DNA of 64,000 nt, taken from NCBI RefSeq assembly GCF_000186265.1, contig NC_014934.1:1736001-1800000 (forward strand), given 5' to 3'. Every line of letters begins with the position of its first letter. Position 1 is the stretch's first letter. Below, one piece after another: positions 16,681-26,224 of the stretch. A program made the translations under genes and the position numbers. The notes beneath the pieces were generated by a model. It saw nothing but the letters and a program-made list of their open reading frames with translations. It was not told where the DNA came from and did no database searches. The DNA comes from Cellulophaga algicola DSM 14237 (GTDB lineage: Bacteria; Bacteroidota; Bacteroidia; Flavobacteriales; Flavobacteriaceae).

Positions 16681-18070
16681 TGTCAGTAGGTCTTTTTTTA
16701 TTGTTAGTTCTTCGCTTATTGTTGTTTCTTTTTTGAGCGGTACCCTCTGGATTTGGTGGATTCTGATTTATTTGCGCGCTAGGTTTACCCTCGGTATCTG
16801 CAGTTTTTGCAGGTCTTGGTTTCCTAGGCTTATTTCTACTTGGTTTTGCCTTTTGGTTAGGGTTATTTGCGGGGCTATTTTGCTTAGCCTCTGGAGTTGC
16901 AGCTGTACCCGCGTTTTGCTGTGGTTTTTTGTTTGGACTCCTTTTCTTATTCCGATTGTTTTTAGGTTGTTTCGGTTTATCAAATCGTGTTAAACTGTCT
17001 TGACCTACAACATTTTCGAAAACTTTTTCTTGCTCTTTTTCTTCAGATTCCTCAATGGCATATTCCTCAAGACTAGAAACCTTTTCGTTGCGTTTATTTT
17101 TCTCAAGCATTTCATTTACATGCTCTTTTGATAAGGCATGCCAATTTGCCCAATCATCTTTATAACAGAACCAAAGTGTAGCTTTAAAAATATCTACTTT
17201 CTGACATAAGGCCACCCCTTTTTCTGTGATAATTTTGGTGTCTGAAGCAGGAAAATCTTTTAATGCGTCTAAATAAATATCTAGCTCGTAATTTAAACAA
17301 CACTTAAGTTTTCCGCATTGTCCTGCTAGTTTTTGCGGATTTAAAGATAGTTGTTGGTAGCGTGCAGCAGAGGTACTAACAGATCTAAAATCTGTAAGCC
17401 AAGTAGAACAACACAATTCACGGCCACAAGAACCAATACCCCCTAAGCGCTGTGCTTCTTGGCGGTATCCTATTTGGCGCATTTCAATTCGTATTCCAAA
17501 AGATTTCGCCATATCTTTTATCAACTGGCGAAAATCTACCCGTTCTTCTGCCGTATAATAGAAGGTAGCTTTAGAACCATCTCCTTGAAATTCTACATCA
17601 GAAAGTTTCATTTGAAGATTTAAAGCAATGGCTAATTCTCGGGATCGTTTTTGAATTTCTGCTTCGCGATCTCTACATTTTTGCCAAATATCTATATCCT
17701 TTTGAGAGGCTTTACGGTATACTTTTGGTAATTCTTTGTTGGTATGGTCTTCATTCTTCTTTTTCATTTGAACTTTTACAAGTTCTCCTGTCAAGGTAAC
17801 CATACCAATATCATGGCCAGATTGCGCTTGTGTAGCGACAATATCACCAATGGAAAGGGATAAATTTTCTGAATTTCTAAAAAATTCTTTTCTGCTATTT
17901 TTAAATCGGACCTCTATGCAATCAAATGGTTTTTCTCCATTTGGTAGTGACATATTTGAGAGCCAATCAAAAACTGTAAGTTTATTACAACCATCAGTTC
18001 CGCAAGTTCCGTTATTCTTACAGCCTTTTGGTTGTCCGTCTTTACCAGTTGAACAACTGCTACAACCCAT
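16667..18070 (-). CDS. ricT: RicT/YaaT-family protein (PSP1 domain)
   Basis: About 467 residues from the ATG of MGCSSCSTGKDG. A Cys-rich N-terminus (GCSSCSTG, CKNNGTCGTDGCN) precedes the PSP1 domain (FDCIEVRFKNSRKEFF ... GVALCQKVDIFKATLWFCY). The conserved SCGRELCCSTWL and GKLKCCLNYELD cysteine motifs are probable iron-sulfur ligands. In Bacillus the RicT complex acts in RNA processing; the role in Bacteroidota is not established. The last ~100 residues are a Lys/Asn/Pro-rich disordered tail, which may bind RNA. It is first in the operon with gldH and PBP1A. An upstream ATG at 18109 would add 13 residues but spoils the family start. Confidence 0.88.
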   Translation of the reverse strand: MGCSSCSTGKDGQPKGCKNNGTCGTDGCNKLTVFDWLSNMSLPNGEKPFDCIEVRFKNSRKEFFRNSENLSLSIGDIVATQAQSGHDIGMVTLTGELVKVQMKKKNEDHTNKELPKVYRKASQKDIDIWQKCRDREAEIQKRSRELAIALNLQMKLSDVEFQGDGSKATFYYTAEERVDFRQLIKDMAKSFGIRIEMRQIGYRQEAQRLGGIGSCGRELCCSTWLTDFRSVSTSAARYQQLSLNPQKLAGQCGKLKCCLNYELDIYLDALKDFPASDTKIITEKGVALCQKVDIFKATLWFCYKDDWANWHALSKEHVNEMLEKNKRNEKVSSLEEYAIEESEEKEQEKVFENVVGQDSLTRFDKPKQPKNNRNKKRSPNKKPQQNAGTAATPEAKQNSPANNPNQKAKPSRNKPRKPRPAKTADTEGKPSAQINQNPPNPEGTAQKRNNNKRRTNNKKRPTDNDNG

Positions 18071-18225
18071 ATTTTTTATATTGGTTTCTTGAAGACCAGT
18101 AGTCTGCAAGAAAAAAGATTCATACTAAAATTTAATAACTGTAAAGATAGTGATTTTTCGATGTGACGAAAATTTTAAAAAAAGAGACTGATAATATATT
18201 TTGAGTAGGAGGCCAATTTAAAATA

Positions 18226-18257
18226 AAAAACCTCAGCATATTGATGATGAGGTTTTT
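18226..18257 (-). terminator. terminator after trhO
   Basis: Arms AAAAACCTCA (18226-18235) and TGAGGTTTTT (18248-18257) lie 39 bases past the trhO stop on the minus strand, with T-tracts on either strand. Confidence 0.7.
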
Positions 18258-18295
18258 AAGTGTTAGTACTTGTAGTACTAAAGTAATCTTTACTC

Positions 18296-19327
18296 TTATT
18301 TTTTATATTTTAATACTTCAGACCGGCCTTTTTTGAATATTTTATTACTTACTGTTTTGCCTTTACGTAGCGCTTTTTGCTCTTCAAAAGGTAATTCATG
18401 GATGTCTTTACATTCTGTAGAACAACATTGATTCATCGTCGTTGCGCATGCTTCACATTGTATGAATAATAAATGGCAAGCTTCATTAGCACAATTTACA
18501 TGATTATCACAAGATTTGCCACATTGGTGGCAATTTGCAATGACATCATCTGTGATACGCTCACCTCTTCTATGGTCAAAAACAAAGTTTTTCCCCATAA
18601 ATTTATTCTCTAACTTTTTGTCTTGAACTTGCCGCGTGTATTCAATAATTCCGCCTTCTAATTGATACACTTGTTTAAAGCCTTTGTGTTTGTAATAGGC
18701 GCTGGCTTTTTCACAGCGGATTCCACCAGTACAATACATCACTAGTTTTTTATCTTCTTTGTGATCCTTTAAATCGTTTTCAATAATATCTAAAGAATCT
18801 CTGAACGTATCTACATCAGGGGTAATGGCATTTTTAAAATGGCCAATCTCACTTTCATAATGGTTACGCATATCTACCAAAACGGTATCCGGATCTTCAA
18901 TTAGTTCATTAAACTTTTCAGCATCAACATGAATTCCTTTTTTGGTAACGTCAAATAAATTGTCGTCAAGACCATCGGCAACAATTTTATCGCGCACCTT
19001 AACTTTTAATTTCAAAAAAGATTTGTTGTCTTGCTCAATAGCTACATTAAGTCTAACATTTTCTAAAAAACTAATGCTATCTAAATGTGTTTTAAAGGCT
19101 TCAAAATTTTCTGCTGGAACAGATAATTGGGCATTTATGCCTTCGAAAGCAATATAAATTCTACCTAAAACATCTAATTCATTCCAAGTAATGAACAGGT
19201 GATTTCTGAAAAGTTCTGGATTTTTAATATGCGCATATTGATAGAAAGAGATTGTAAGTCGTTCTTTACCAGCTTCTTCGATAAGAGCTTCTCTTTCTTT
19301 TGCGCTCAACGTATTGTACAGTTGCAT
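18296..19327 (-). CDS. trhO: tRNA uridine-34 hydroxylase TrhO (rhodanese-related)
   Basis: A 343-residue protein of the YceA/TrhO family, which makes 5-hydroxyuridine at the tRNA wobble position using oxygen. The N-terminal acylphosphatase-like domain includes GRIYIAFEGINAQLSVP. The rhodanese domain (about 125-225) has VDMRNHYESEIGHF and the active-site loop YCTGGIRCEKAS. A Cys-rich C-terminal domain (CHQCGKSCDNHVNCAN, QCEACATTMNQCC) is probably zinc-binding. Length is typical. It is a single gene divergent from recA. Confidence 0.93.
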   Translation of the reverse strand: MQLYNTLSAKEREALIEEAGKERLTISFYQYAHIKNPELFRNHLFITWNELDVLGRIYIAFEGINAQLSVPAENFEAFKTHLDSISFLENVRLNVAIEQDNKSFLKLKVKVRDKIVADGLDDNLFDVTKKGIHVDAEKFNELIEDPDTVLVDMRNHYESEIGHFKNAITPDVDTFRDSLDIIENDLKDHKEDKKLVMYCTGGIRCEKASAYYKHKGFKQVYQLEGGIIEYTRQVQDKKLENKFMGKNFVFDHRRGERITDDVIANCHQCGKSCDNHVNCANEACHLLFIQCEACATTMNQCCSTECKDIHELPFEEQKALRKGKTVSNKIFKKGRSEVLKYKK

Positions 19328-19457
19328 GCTATACTAATTTTTTGAGTTAAAGAATAATTTAAGAGTGCAAATTTAGTGGTTTTGATAAGTTTAACCAAAG
19401 TTTTAAGGGAAACATCTTGTAAATGATTCCCTTTTAAAAAAGAAATAAAAATTTAAA

Positions 19458-19483
19458 AAGGCCTTGAAAACTTTCAAGGCCTT
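19458..19483 (-). terminator. terminator of a possible short minus-strand transcript
   Basis: A 12-bp stem (AAGGCCTTGAAA with TTTCAAGGCCTT) is followed on the minus strand by TTTTTAAATTTTTATTT. No conventional gene ends here. The only upstream candidates on that strand are the tiny ORFs at 19483-19550, so it may end a small RNA or leader peptide transcript. Confidence 0.65.
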
Positions 19484-19550
19484 CATTGATTACTAAACTT
19501 CTTCTTTTTCATAGAAATTTATTAGAAATGTAGTGATCATCACTGCCCAT
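19483..19550 (-). other. two overlapping mini-ORFs ahead of a terminator, possible small transcript
   Basis: MGSDDHYISNKFL (19550-19509) ends at a TGA overlapping the ATG of MKKKKFSNQ (19512-19483). A +1 shift would fuse them into one basic 20-odd-residue peptide. The second stop touches a terminator hairpin. This could be a very small gene, a leader, or non-coding RNA. Evidence is only the layout. Confidence 0.25.
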
Positions 19551-19678
19551 TACAATACTATAATAGTATATGCGAAAGCGTTCGTTACTTATAAGAGGTG
19601 TGATTTCTAAAAAGGTTGCTTCTCAAATTGTTATATGCGAAAAGAATTGGTAATTTAGCCTTCCTTAATACAAAAAAA

Positions 19679-20686
19679 ATGAGTTCGGAAAAAGAAGCAA
19701 AATTAAAGGCATTAAAACTTACACTAGATAAACTTGACAAGACATACGGTAAAGGTGCTGTTATGAAAATGGGAGATAGTGTTGCTCAAGACGTTGAAGT
19801 AATTCCATCTGGATCTTTAGGATTAGATGTTGCTTTAGGTGTTGGAGGCTATCCTAGAGGAAGAGTTATTGAAATATACGGACCAGAATCATCAGGTAAA
19901 ACAACCTTAACATTACACGCTATAGCGGAAGCTCAAAAAAATGGTGGTATTGCAGCATTTATTGATGCAGAGCATGCTTTTGACCGTTTTTATGCAGCAA
20001 AATTAGGTGTAGATATTGATAATTTAATTATTTCACAACCAGATAACGGGGAGCAAGGTTTAGAAATTGCCGATAACTTAATTCGTTCTGGTGCTATTGA
20101 TATTGTTGTAATAGATTCTGTTGCAGCATTAACACCGAAAAGTGAAATTGAAGGTGAAATGGGAGATTCTAAAATGGGTCTTCATGCACGTTTAATGTCT
20201 CAAGCCTTACGTAAACTTACCGGTTCAATTAGTAAAACAAAATGTACCGTAATCTTTATTAACCAATTGCGTGAAAAAATTGGAGTAATGTTCGGTAACC
20301 CAGAAACAACAACAGGTGGTAATGCATTAAAATTTTATGCATCTGTACGTTTAGACATTAGAAGATCTACACAAATAAAAGATACCGATGGTAATGTTCA
20401 GGGTAACAAAACCAGAGTAAAAGTGGTGAAGAATAAAGTAGCACCACCATTCCGTCAAACAGAGTTTGATATCATGTATGGTGAAGGTATTTCTAAAGTC
20501 GGTGAGGTAATTGATTTAGGGGTAGAATATGAGATTATTAAGAAAAGCGGTTCTTGGTTTAGTTATGGGGATACCAAACTAGGACAAGGCCGTGATGCCG
20601 TTAAAAACTTACTATTAGATAACCCCGAGTTGCAAGAAGAACTCGATGCTAAAATTAGAGAAGCCATAAAAACTGTAAAAAGTTAA
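19679..20686 (+). CDS. recA: recombinase RecA
   Basis: A 335-residue RecA. Walker A is GPESSGKTT (about 68-76), with [27 protein letters not shown] (Walker B and L1) and [20 protein letters not shown] (L2 region). It catalyses homologous pairing and strand exchange and promotes LexA-type autocleavage where present. The frame stays open further upstream to a start at 19616, but the family begins at [19 protein letters not shown], so that start is chosen. Single gene with its own terminator; no clear SOS box was recognised upstream. Confidence 0.97.
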   Translation: MSSEKEAKLKALKLTLDKLDKTYGKGAVMKMGDSVAQDVEVIPSGSLGLDVALGVGGYPRGRVIEIYGPESSGKTTLTLHAIAEAQKNGGIAAFIDAEHAFDRFYAAKLGVDIDNLIISQPDNGEQGLEIADNLIRSGAIDIVVIDSVAALTPKSEIEGEMGDSKMGLHARLMSQALRKLTGSISKTKCTVIFINQLREKIGVMFGNPETTTGGNALKFYASVRLDIRRSTQIKDTDGNVQGNKTRVKVVKNKVAPPFRQTEFDIMYGEGISKVGEVIDLGVEYEIIKKSGSWFSYGDTKLGQGRDAVKNLLLDNPELQEELDAKIREAIKTVKS

Positions 20687-20690
20687 ATTA

Positions 20691-20718
20691 AAAATCCCGA
20701 TGTAAAAATCGGGATTTT
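20691..20718 (+). terminator. recA terminator
   Basis: AAAATCCCGAT and ATCGGGATTTT form an 11-bp stem around GTAAAA, followed by CTTTTTTT. It begins 5 bases after the recA stop. Confidence 0.9.
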
Positions 20719-20774
20719 CTTTTTTTAAACGCAACCATTGGCAATCTGTATCATCTTAATAAAAAAATTAAGTT

Positions 20775-21197
20775 ATGAGGAACCTATTTGCCTTCTCCAT
20801 GATGTTGCTAATAGTACTAAGTTTTACAGGATGTAGCTTAGAAGATACTGAAAATTTTCGTTTTGTAGCATTTCCGATAGAAAGTGTAGAGTTGCCAGAA
20901 TCTTTTGAATTAAATGAAACTTATGAGATAAAAGTAAAATACCTGAGAGGATCAGATTGTGCTTTTTTTGAAGGTTTTGATATTGTAAATGAAGAAACTA
21001 CGGTAAGAAATGTTGCTGCGATTGGCTCTATGTTAAGTGATTCTGATGATTGCAAAGAAGTTTTGGAAGAAGTAGAAACTTCGTTTAATTTTATTGTTTT
21101 ATATCAGGACACCTATCTTTTTAAATTTTATACAGGTGAAGATGCTGAGGGTGAACCACTATATTTAGAAATAGAAGTGCCAGTGAACGCGTATTAA
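20775..21197 (+). CDS. hypothetical lipoprotein
   Basis: A 140-residue protein with signal sequence and lipobox LSFTGCSLED (Cys20). The mature part is acidic and beta-rich (SVELPESFELNETYEIKVKY) with Cys pairs (SDCAFFEG, DDCKEV), suggesting an Ig-like fold exposed in the periplasm or on the surface. I do not recognise a named family. It precedes an ECF sigma gene by 34 bases and may belong to that unit. Confidence 0.7.
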   Translation: MRNLFAFSMMLLIVLSFTGCSLEDTENFRFVAFPIESVELPESFELNETYEIKVKYLRGSDCAFFEGFDIVNEETTVRNVAAIGSMLSDSDDCKEVLEEVETSFNFIVLYQDTYLFKFYTGEDAEGEPLYLEIEVPVNAY

Positions 21198-21231
21198 TAG
21201 GATTATCAACCTTTAAACATACCACTTAATT

Positions 21232-21768
21232 TTGAGTCTAGAAGACCTCATAAACAACTGCAAAAAAGGCAATAGAAAAGCCCAAGAGCAATTATATCGG
21301 GATTACTCTCGAGTATTGTTTGGGGTTTGTCTTAAGTATTCTCGCAATAAAACGGAGGCAGAGGATAATTTGCATGATAGCTTTATGGTTATTTTTAAAA
21401 AAATAGACCAGTTTAAGTTTAAAGGTTCTTTTGAGGGGTGGATAAAACGGGTTACCGTTAATACTGTTTTGCAGAAATATAGGAAGGAGACTAACCTTAG
21501 TCTTGTTCATGATAATATTGAAGAAGAAATAGTCGTAGAATCAAACTATTCAGAGATTAGCTTAACTAGTTTACTACAATACATACAAGATTTGCCTAAT
21601 AAATATAGGCTAACCTTTAATTTATATGTTTTAGACGGATATTCTCATGCAGAAATTAGTGAATTGCTGGGGACCTCTTTAGGTACCTCAAAATCTAATT
21701 TAGCGCGGGCTAGAATGATTTTAAAAGATAAAATAGAAGCAGATATAAAACGGGAAGTTATTTTATGA
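21232..21768 (+). CDS. ECF-type RNA polymerase sigma factor
   Basis: A 178-residue sigma-70 family protein. Region 2 spans about residues 10-75 (CLKYSRNKTEAEDNLHDSFM, FKFKGSFEGWIKRVTVN) and region 4 about 115-165 (YRLTFNLYVLDGYSHAEISE, LGTSLGTSKSNLARAR). The start is TTG (MSLEDLINNCKKGN), since no ATG fits. Downstream, 47 bases on, is a membrane/barrel protein whose cytoplasmic N-terminus may be the anti-sigma partner (inference). Confidence 0.85.
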   Translation: MSLEDLINNCKKGNRKAQEQLYRDYSRVLFGVCLKYSRNKTEAEDNLHDSFMVIFKKIDQFKFKGSFEGWIKRVTVNTVLQKYRKETNLSLVHDNIEEEIVVESNYSEISLTSLLQYIQDLPNKYRLTFNLYVLDGYSHAEISELLGTSLGTSKSNLARARMILKDKIEADIKREVIL

Positions 21769-21815
21769 CATTCTAGTTTAAGGATACTGCCAATTTGGAA
21801 GATAATACGTAGATA

Positions 21816-23333
21816 ATGAGTAAAAAGAATTTAGATGAATTGTTTCGTGAACAGTTCAGAGATTTTGATGAAGTTCCAGACGAAAAAGTTTGGATGGCTA
21901 TTGAAGAATCTTTAGACCAAAATAAATCGCGAAAAATAATTCCGATATGGTGGTGGCAATTAGGTGGCGTAGCTGCTGCATTGGTTATTTTGCTATTCCT
22001 TATAAACCCGTTTGCTAAGAATATAGAAGCAAACCCTTCTGTTACAGATGTGGAACATCCTGTTCAAGAACAGCCTAAGGGAATTATTGAAAAATCTAAA
22101 AACGAAAATGCAGCAGAATCCTCTCCTGCCCATGTACAGGAAGAATTTGATGCTAATGCACAAGAACAAAATAATTTTAACACAGCACCTTCTTATGTTG
22201 TTGATGAAATTGATAGCTCAAACAGTGCCGCTACCAAGGATAGTAGTGTAACAAATACAAAAAAAGCAATTTTTAATACGTCTAAAACTAAGCTTGCAGC
22301 AGCCAATAAACAAGGGAAAATAACAAATGCTACTACTAAACAGTCATCAGAATTAGTGTTAAATACTAGGAATGAATTAGAATCTGCTACTAAAAAATCA
22401 GCGGGGTTGGCTGATAATTCTATGCATCAGAATAAAAAACCACTTAAAGAGAATGATGGTTCCGGGAACGCATTAAAAAATAACGGAAACACAACGGAAC
22501 TTGCTGTTAACGTAGAAGAAGATCAATTAGATAAAAAGGAAGCCAAGAAAAAATCAATCTTTGATGAAATAGAAGATGAGGAAGAACTTATTGCGGAAAA
22601 CAATACAAATAAATGGTCGTTAAGTCCTAGTATTGCTCCGGTATACTTTAATGGTATGGGCGAAGGTTCTCCAATTCATTCTGCATTTGTTTCTAATACA
22701 AAAACAGGAAATGTAAACTTAAGTTACGGAATAGCCGTAGCCTATGAGGTTTCTAGAAAATTAAAAGTACGTACAGGAATCCACAAAGTAGATTATGGGT
22801 ATAATACCAATCAAATTGAATTTAGTTCGTCTGTAAATGGAGCAGCAACGATACAAATTGCGAATATTGATTATAAACCAACCTCTAAAAATATTGTAGT
22901 TCAGAGTGAATTAAATCTTGATACTAAGGGAGCGGCTATTGCAAATGATGTAACGGCGAAGTCTGCTAGTTTAAATGGCGACTTATCGCAGCAGTTTGGG
23001 TATTTAGAAGTGCCGTTAGAGCTTAATTATGCGTTATTGGATAAACGTTTTGGAATTGATGTTATTGGCGGGGTAAGCTCGTTATTTTTGTTAAATAATG
23101 ATGTGTTCTTAAACTCTGGTGATCAAACGACAGAAGTAGGGGAGGCAAATAATATTAATGCAATAAATTTTAGCACCAATTTTGGATTCGGATTTAACTA
23201 TAAGCTCACGCAGAAACTTCTATTTAATGTAGAACCTGTTTTTAAATATCAATTAAATACGTTTTCAAATACTTCAGGCGATTTTCAGCCTTTCTCTCTT
23301 GGCGTATATAGTGGCGTGAGTTTTATATTCTAA
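21816..23333 (+). CDS. inner-membrane anchored protein with outer-membrane-barrel-like C-terminus, possible anti-sigma partner
   Basis: A 505-residue protein. Residues 1-40 are charged and cytoplasmic-looking (NLDELFREQFRDFDEVPDEK). One membrane helix follows (about 45-64, WWQLGGVAAALVILLFLINP), then a ~170-residue Ser/Asn/Lys-rich disordered stretch. From about residue 255 to the end there are alternating strands ending SLGVYSGVSFIF, the pattern of a porin-like barrel with a terminal aromatic. Such a join of inner-membrane anchor and barrel is seen beside ECF sigma genes in Flavobacteriaceae; how it is placed in the envelope is unknown. Its stop overlaps the converging gene by 4 bases. Confidence 0.65.
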   Translation: MSKKNLDELFREQFRDFDEVPDEKVWMAIEESLDQNKSRKIIPIWWWQLGGVAAALVILLFLINPFAKNIEANPSVTDVEHPVQEQPKGIIEKSKNENAAESSPAHVQEEFDANAQEQNNFNTAPSYVVDEIDSSNSAATKDSSVTNTKKAIFNTSKTKLAAANKQGKITNATTKQSSELVLNTRNELESATKKSAGLADNSMHQNKKPLKENDGSGNALKNNGNTTELAVNVEEDQLDKKEAKKKSIFDEIEDEEELIAENNTNKWSLSPSIAPVYFNGMGEGSPIHSAFVSNTKTGNVNLSYGIAVAYEVSRKLKVRTGIHKVDYGYNTNQIEFSSSVNGAATIQIANIDYKPTSKNIVVQSELNLDTKGAAIANDVTAKSASLNGDLSQQFGYLEVPLELNYALLDKRFGIDVIGGVSSLFLLNNDVFLNSGDQTTEVGEANNINAINFSTNFGFGFNYKLTQKLLFNVEPVFKYQLNTFSNTSGDFQPFSLGVYSGVSFIF

Positions 23334-24214
23334 TGATTTTTAACTTCTGTTTCGATACTATTTAGTGGATACATGAGGTCTACTTTATCTTTATCACCAA
23401 TTTTTAGTGCATCATAGCTTAGATCATAAATATCTAAGGCATATTCTTGTTTTAGTGCCACTATACTACGTACAACTGCTTGTTGTAATTTTATATAATC
23501 TCCATAAGTTGTGTTTTCACTGTAACTTATAAGTATAGTAGCATTTGAGGTGTTTTTTAACAGGTAAGCTTTCAGTAATTCGCTTAATTCATTTATTGAA
23601 ACCACCGTGTCTGCATAGTAAATCTCATTGTGGCTATTTATTTCTATTTGAAATGCATTTTCACTGTAACTTATAGGGGGTAATAATTTGTCAGATCCAT
23701 CAATGTTGGTGGTAGCTGATGTTGCCATGAATAGGAATAGATTTAATTTGATGTACTCTAATTCTAAATCTTTATCTGAAAAAATCTGCAGCATTATCTG
23801 GGCTATATCAGATGAGCTTTGTCTGTTTTTTTTTGAGATTAAGTCACTAACTTTTAGTTCAAAGGGTAGCGAATTTTCTTTTAGAATAGTATTACGGCAG
23901 TTCTTGTTTATTCTGTCAAAAGAGTTTGCGACTTTTTCCCATTCATCAGAAAAATTAAAAAAAAATTGGTTGGTGAGAAAGGTGTCCTTCGCCATTTGGT
24001 TAATAACCCTTCTATAACTAGACCCACTAAAATCTGCGATTACTTTTTCTTGAAGTAACTTATCTTCAAAATCTAAAATTAATTGCTTTAACGCAACTCC
24101 GTGATCAGGATAATTCCTGTAAATACATTCCATCAAGACATTTTCAGAAATTTTGTTTTGTCCGTGGATTACTATTCCAAATAGAATAAAAAAAATGAAA
24201 AATGTATTTCTCAT
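23330..24214 (-). CDS. hypothetical exported protein
   Basis: A 294-residue protein with signal peptide (residues 1-18, FILFGIVIHGQ). The mature protein is mostly helical and charged in the first half (YRNYPDHGVALKQLILDFED) and mixed later, with no motif I recognise. It starts just past the plsC stop (one base between), so the two are translated from one transcript. Its 3' end overlaps the converging barrel gene by 4 bases. Function unknown. Confidence 0.65.
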   Translation of the reverse strand: MRNTFFIFFILFGIVIHGQNKISENVLMECIYRNYPDHGVALKQLILDFEDKLLQEKVIADFSGSSYRRVINQMAKDTFLTNQFFFNFSDEWEKVANSFDRINKNCRNTILKENSLPFELKVSDLISKKNRQSSSDIAQIMLQIFSDKDLELEYIKLNLFLFMATSATTNIDGSDKLLPPISYSENAFQIEINSHNEIYYADTVVSINELSELLKAYLLKNTSNATILISYSENTTYGDYIKLQQAVVRSIVALKQEYALDIYDLSYDALKIGDKDKVDLMYPLNSIETEVKNH

Positions 24215-24215
24215 T

Positions 24216-24962
24216 TTACTTACTGCCAGAGTTTGTAAGGTTATTTAGTATAATGGTTCTAATTTCTTCTCGAAGGCTGGCTTTATGGGCTTCATCTAGA
24301 TTTTCAGTTTTGAAAAAATGGTGCACAGTAACCTTACTTATTCCCGGTTTTCCTTTAGTGATGGTAAAAGGCAAACGTGCTTTATTGTTGTAAAACGTCA
24401 TAGGCACTACGGGAATTTTATGTGCTATCGCCATTTTAAAAGCACCATCTTTAAAACTATCTAGAACAATATGTTCGTCAGGAACTCCTCCCTCAGGGAA
24501 AATACAAATACTTAATCCTTGATTTAATCTTTTTTGGGCTCTTCGGTATACTGCCGTTCTACTTTTGCTATCTCCACGGTCTACCAGAATACAAACACGT
24601 TTATAAAAGAATCCAAACAAAGGAATCTTAACAAGTTCTTTTTTCCCAACAAATACAAAAGGATTAGGACTAGCCTTTAGCATCATCATAATGTCTAGCA
24701 TGCTGGTATGGTTTGCAACAAGCATGTAACTTTTTCCTTTTACAAGTTTTTCTTCTCTTTTTATTACAGGTATGCAACACATTCCATAAAGAATAAAATT
24801 AGCCCAAATGTTTCGCGCTACCCAGAAAAACTGTGGATACCACTTTTCTGAAGCTGATAATACCACCAATATGGGTAAAAAGATAAGGATAGGTATTGCT
24901 ACTAAAATGTAGAACCAAATTTGGTATAGTACACTTCCTGTTTTTTGCAAAATTGAAATCAT
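24216..24962 (-). CDS. plsC: 1-acyl-sn-glycerol-3-phosphate acyltransferase
   Basis: A 248-residue membrane acyltransferase making phosphatidic acid from lysophosphatidic acid and acyl-ACP or acyl-CoA. The catalytic NHTSMLD (HX4D) lies near residue 88 and the substrate-binding FPEGG near 155. KIPVVPMTFYNN is motif IV. An N-terminal helix (QIWFYILVAIPILIFLPILV) anchors it in the inner membrane. It is divergent from trpS, with a 71-base gap carrying both promoters. Confidence 0.9.
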   Translation of the reverse strand: MISILQKTGSVLYQIWFYILVAIPILIFLPILVVLSASEKWYPQFFWVARNIWANFILYGMCCIPVIKREEKLVKGKSYMLVANHTSMLDIMMMLKASPNPFVFVGKKELVKIPLFGFFYKRVCILVDRGDSKSRTAVYRRAQKRLNQGLSICIFPEGGVPDEHIVLDSFKDGAFKMAIAHKIPVVPMTFYNNKARLPFTITKGKPGISKVTVHHFFKTENLDEAHKASLREEIRTIILNNLTNSGSK

Positions 24963-25004
24963 AAATTCAAAAGTAACAATTTTACGAGGTTATACTATTT
25001 GTTT

Positions 25005-25012
25005 TATCTTTG
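25005..25012 (+). promoter_or_regulatory. -7 promoter element of trpS
   Basis: TATCTTTG matches TAnnTTTG and lies 21 bases before the trpS start. No clear -33 element was found at the expected distance. Confidence 0.5.
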
Positions 25013-25033
25013 CATGATAATTTTTTATAGGAA

Positions 25034-26002
25034 ATGGCTCGAATTTTAACAGGAATACAAAGTACAGGAACCCCACATTTAGGAAATATTTTAGGCGCAA
25101 TCATGCCAGCAATAGAGATGGCGAATGACCCTAAGAACGAATCTTTTCTATTTATAGCAGATATGCATTCTCTTACCCAAATTAAAAATGGAGAGGAATT
25201 AAGGTATAACACTTATGCAGTTGCTGCAACCTGGCTGGCTTTTGGTTTAGATATATCTAAAACAGTGTTTTACAAACAAAGCGCTATTCCGCAAACAGCA
25301 GAACTTTCATGGTATTTAAGTTGTTTCTTCCCATACCAACGTTTAACCTTGGCGCACTCATTTAAAGATAAAGCAGATCGTTTAGAAGATGTAAATGCAG
25401 GTTTGTTTTCATATCCTATGCTTATGGCAGCAGATATTTTATTGTATGATGCAAATATTGTTCCCGTAGGGAAAGACCAATTGCAACATATAGAAATGAC
25501 ACGTGATGTGGCGTCTCGTTTTCATGCCCAAATGGGAGAAACTTTTGTATTGCCAGAAGGTAAAATCCAAGAAGAAACGAAGTATGTTCCAGGGACTGAC
25601 GGTGACAAAATGAGTAAGAGTAAAGGTAATTTAATAAGCCTTTTTCAGTCTGATAAAAAATTACGTAAGCAAATCATGGGGATCCAAACGGATAGTACAC
25701 CTATGGAAGATCCAAAAAATCCTGATACGGATAATGTATTTGCATTGTATAAAATACTAGCAAGTGAAGATCAAATTGCGGAAATGCGTACGAATTATCT
25801 CAATGGAAATTATGGATATGGTCATGCAAAACAAGCACTGTATGAAGTAATTTTAGCTAAATTTGGAGACGCTCGTGAGAAGTTTGAATATTATATGACT
25901 CACACTGAAGAGATTGATAAAGCTTTAGAAATTGGGGCAGAAAAAGCGCGTAAAATTGCGAATGAAGTATTAGGCCGTGTTAGAGAAAAGGTAGGATATT
26001 AA
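25034..26002 (+). CDS. trpS: tryptophanyl-tRNA synthetase
   Basis: A 322-residue class Ic synthetase that charges tRNA-Trp. The HIGH-type motif is TPHLGNILGA (near residue 12). The tryptophan-site region includes FIADMHSLTQ and VGKDQLQHIEMTRD, and the KMSKS loop reads DGDKMSKSKGN. Length is typical of bacterial TrpRS. Single gene with a palindromic terminator 29 bases after the stop. Confidence 0.96.
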   Translation: MARILTGIQSTGTPHLGNILGAIMPAIEMANDPKNESFLFIADMHSLTQIKNGEELRYNTYAVAATWLAFGLDISKTVFYKQSAIPQTAELSWYLSCFFPYQRLTLAHSFKDKADRLEDVNAGLFSYPMLMAADILLYDANIVPVGKDQLQHIEMTRDVASRFHAQMGETFVLPEGKIQEETKYVPGTDGDKMSKSKGNLISLFQSDKKLRKQIMGIQTDSTPMEDPKNPDTDNVFALYKILASEDQIAEMRTNYLNGNYGYGHAKQALYEVILAKFGDAREKFEYYMTHTEEIDKALEIGAEKARKIANEVLGRVREKVGY

Positions 26003-26030
26003 TACATATTACTCTTTTTCCTCAAAATAT

Positions 26031-26056
26031 AAAAACCGACTAGCTAGTCGGTTTTT
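26031..26056 (+). terminator. trpS terminator
   Basis: A perfect inverted repeat with AAAAACCGACTAG in the left arm, followed by T-rich sequence. The inner CTAG bases must form the loop. Confidence 0.85.
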
Positions 26057-26224
26057 TGGTTTTCAATACGTACTACCTTTTAGAATAGGTTAGTTTTTAG
26101 CATGTATTTTAACGATGAACAGCATTATTTACTACTCTTAGATAAAACTGTCTTCATAAAACAAACTGACCAGTCTGTAGTATGTGTTCAAATGGGTATC
26201 GTTTTCATGCCTATTGCGGACTAA

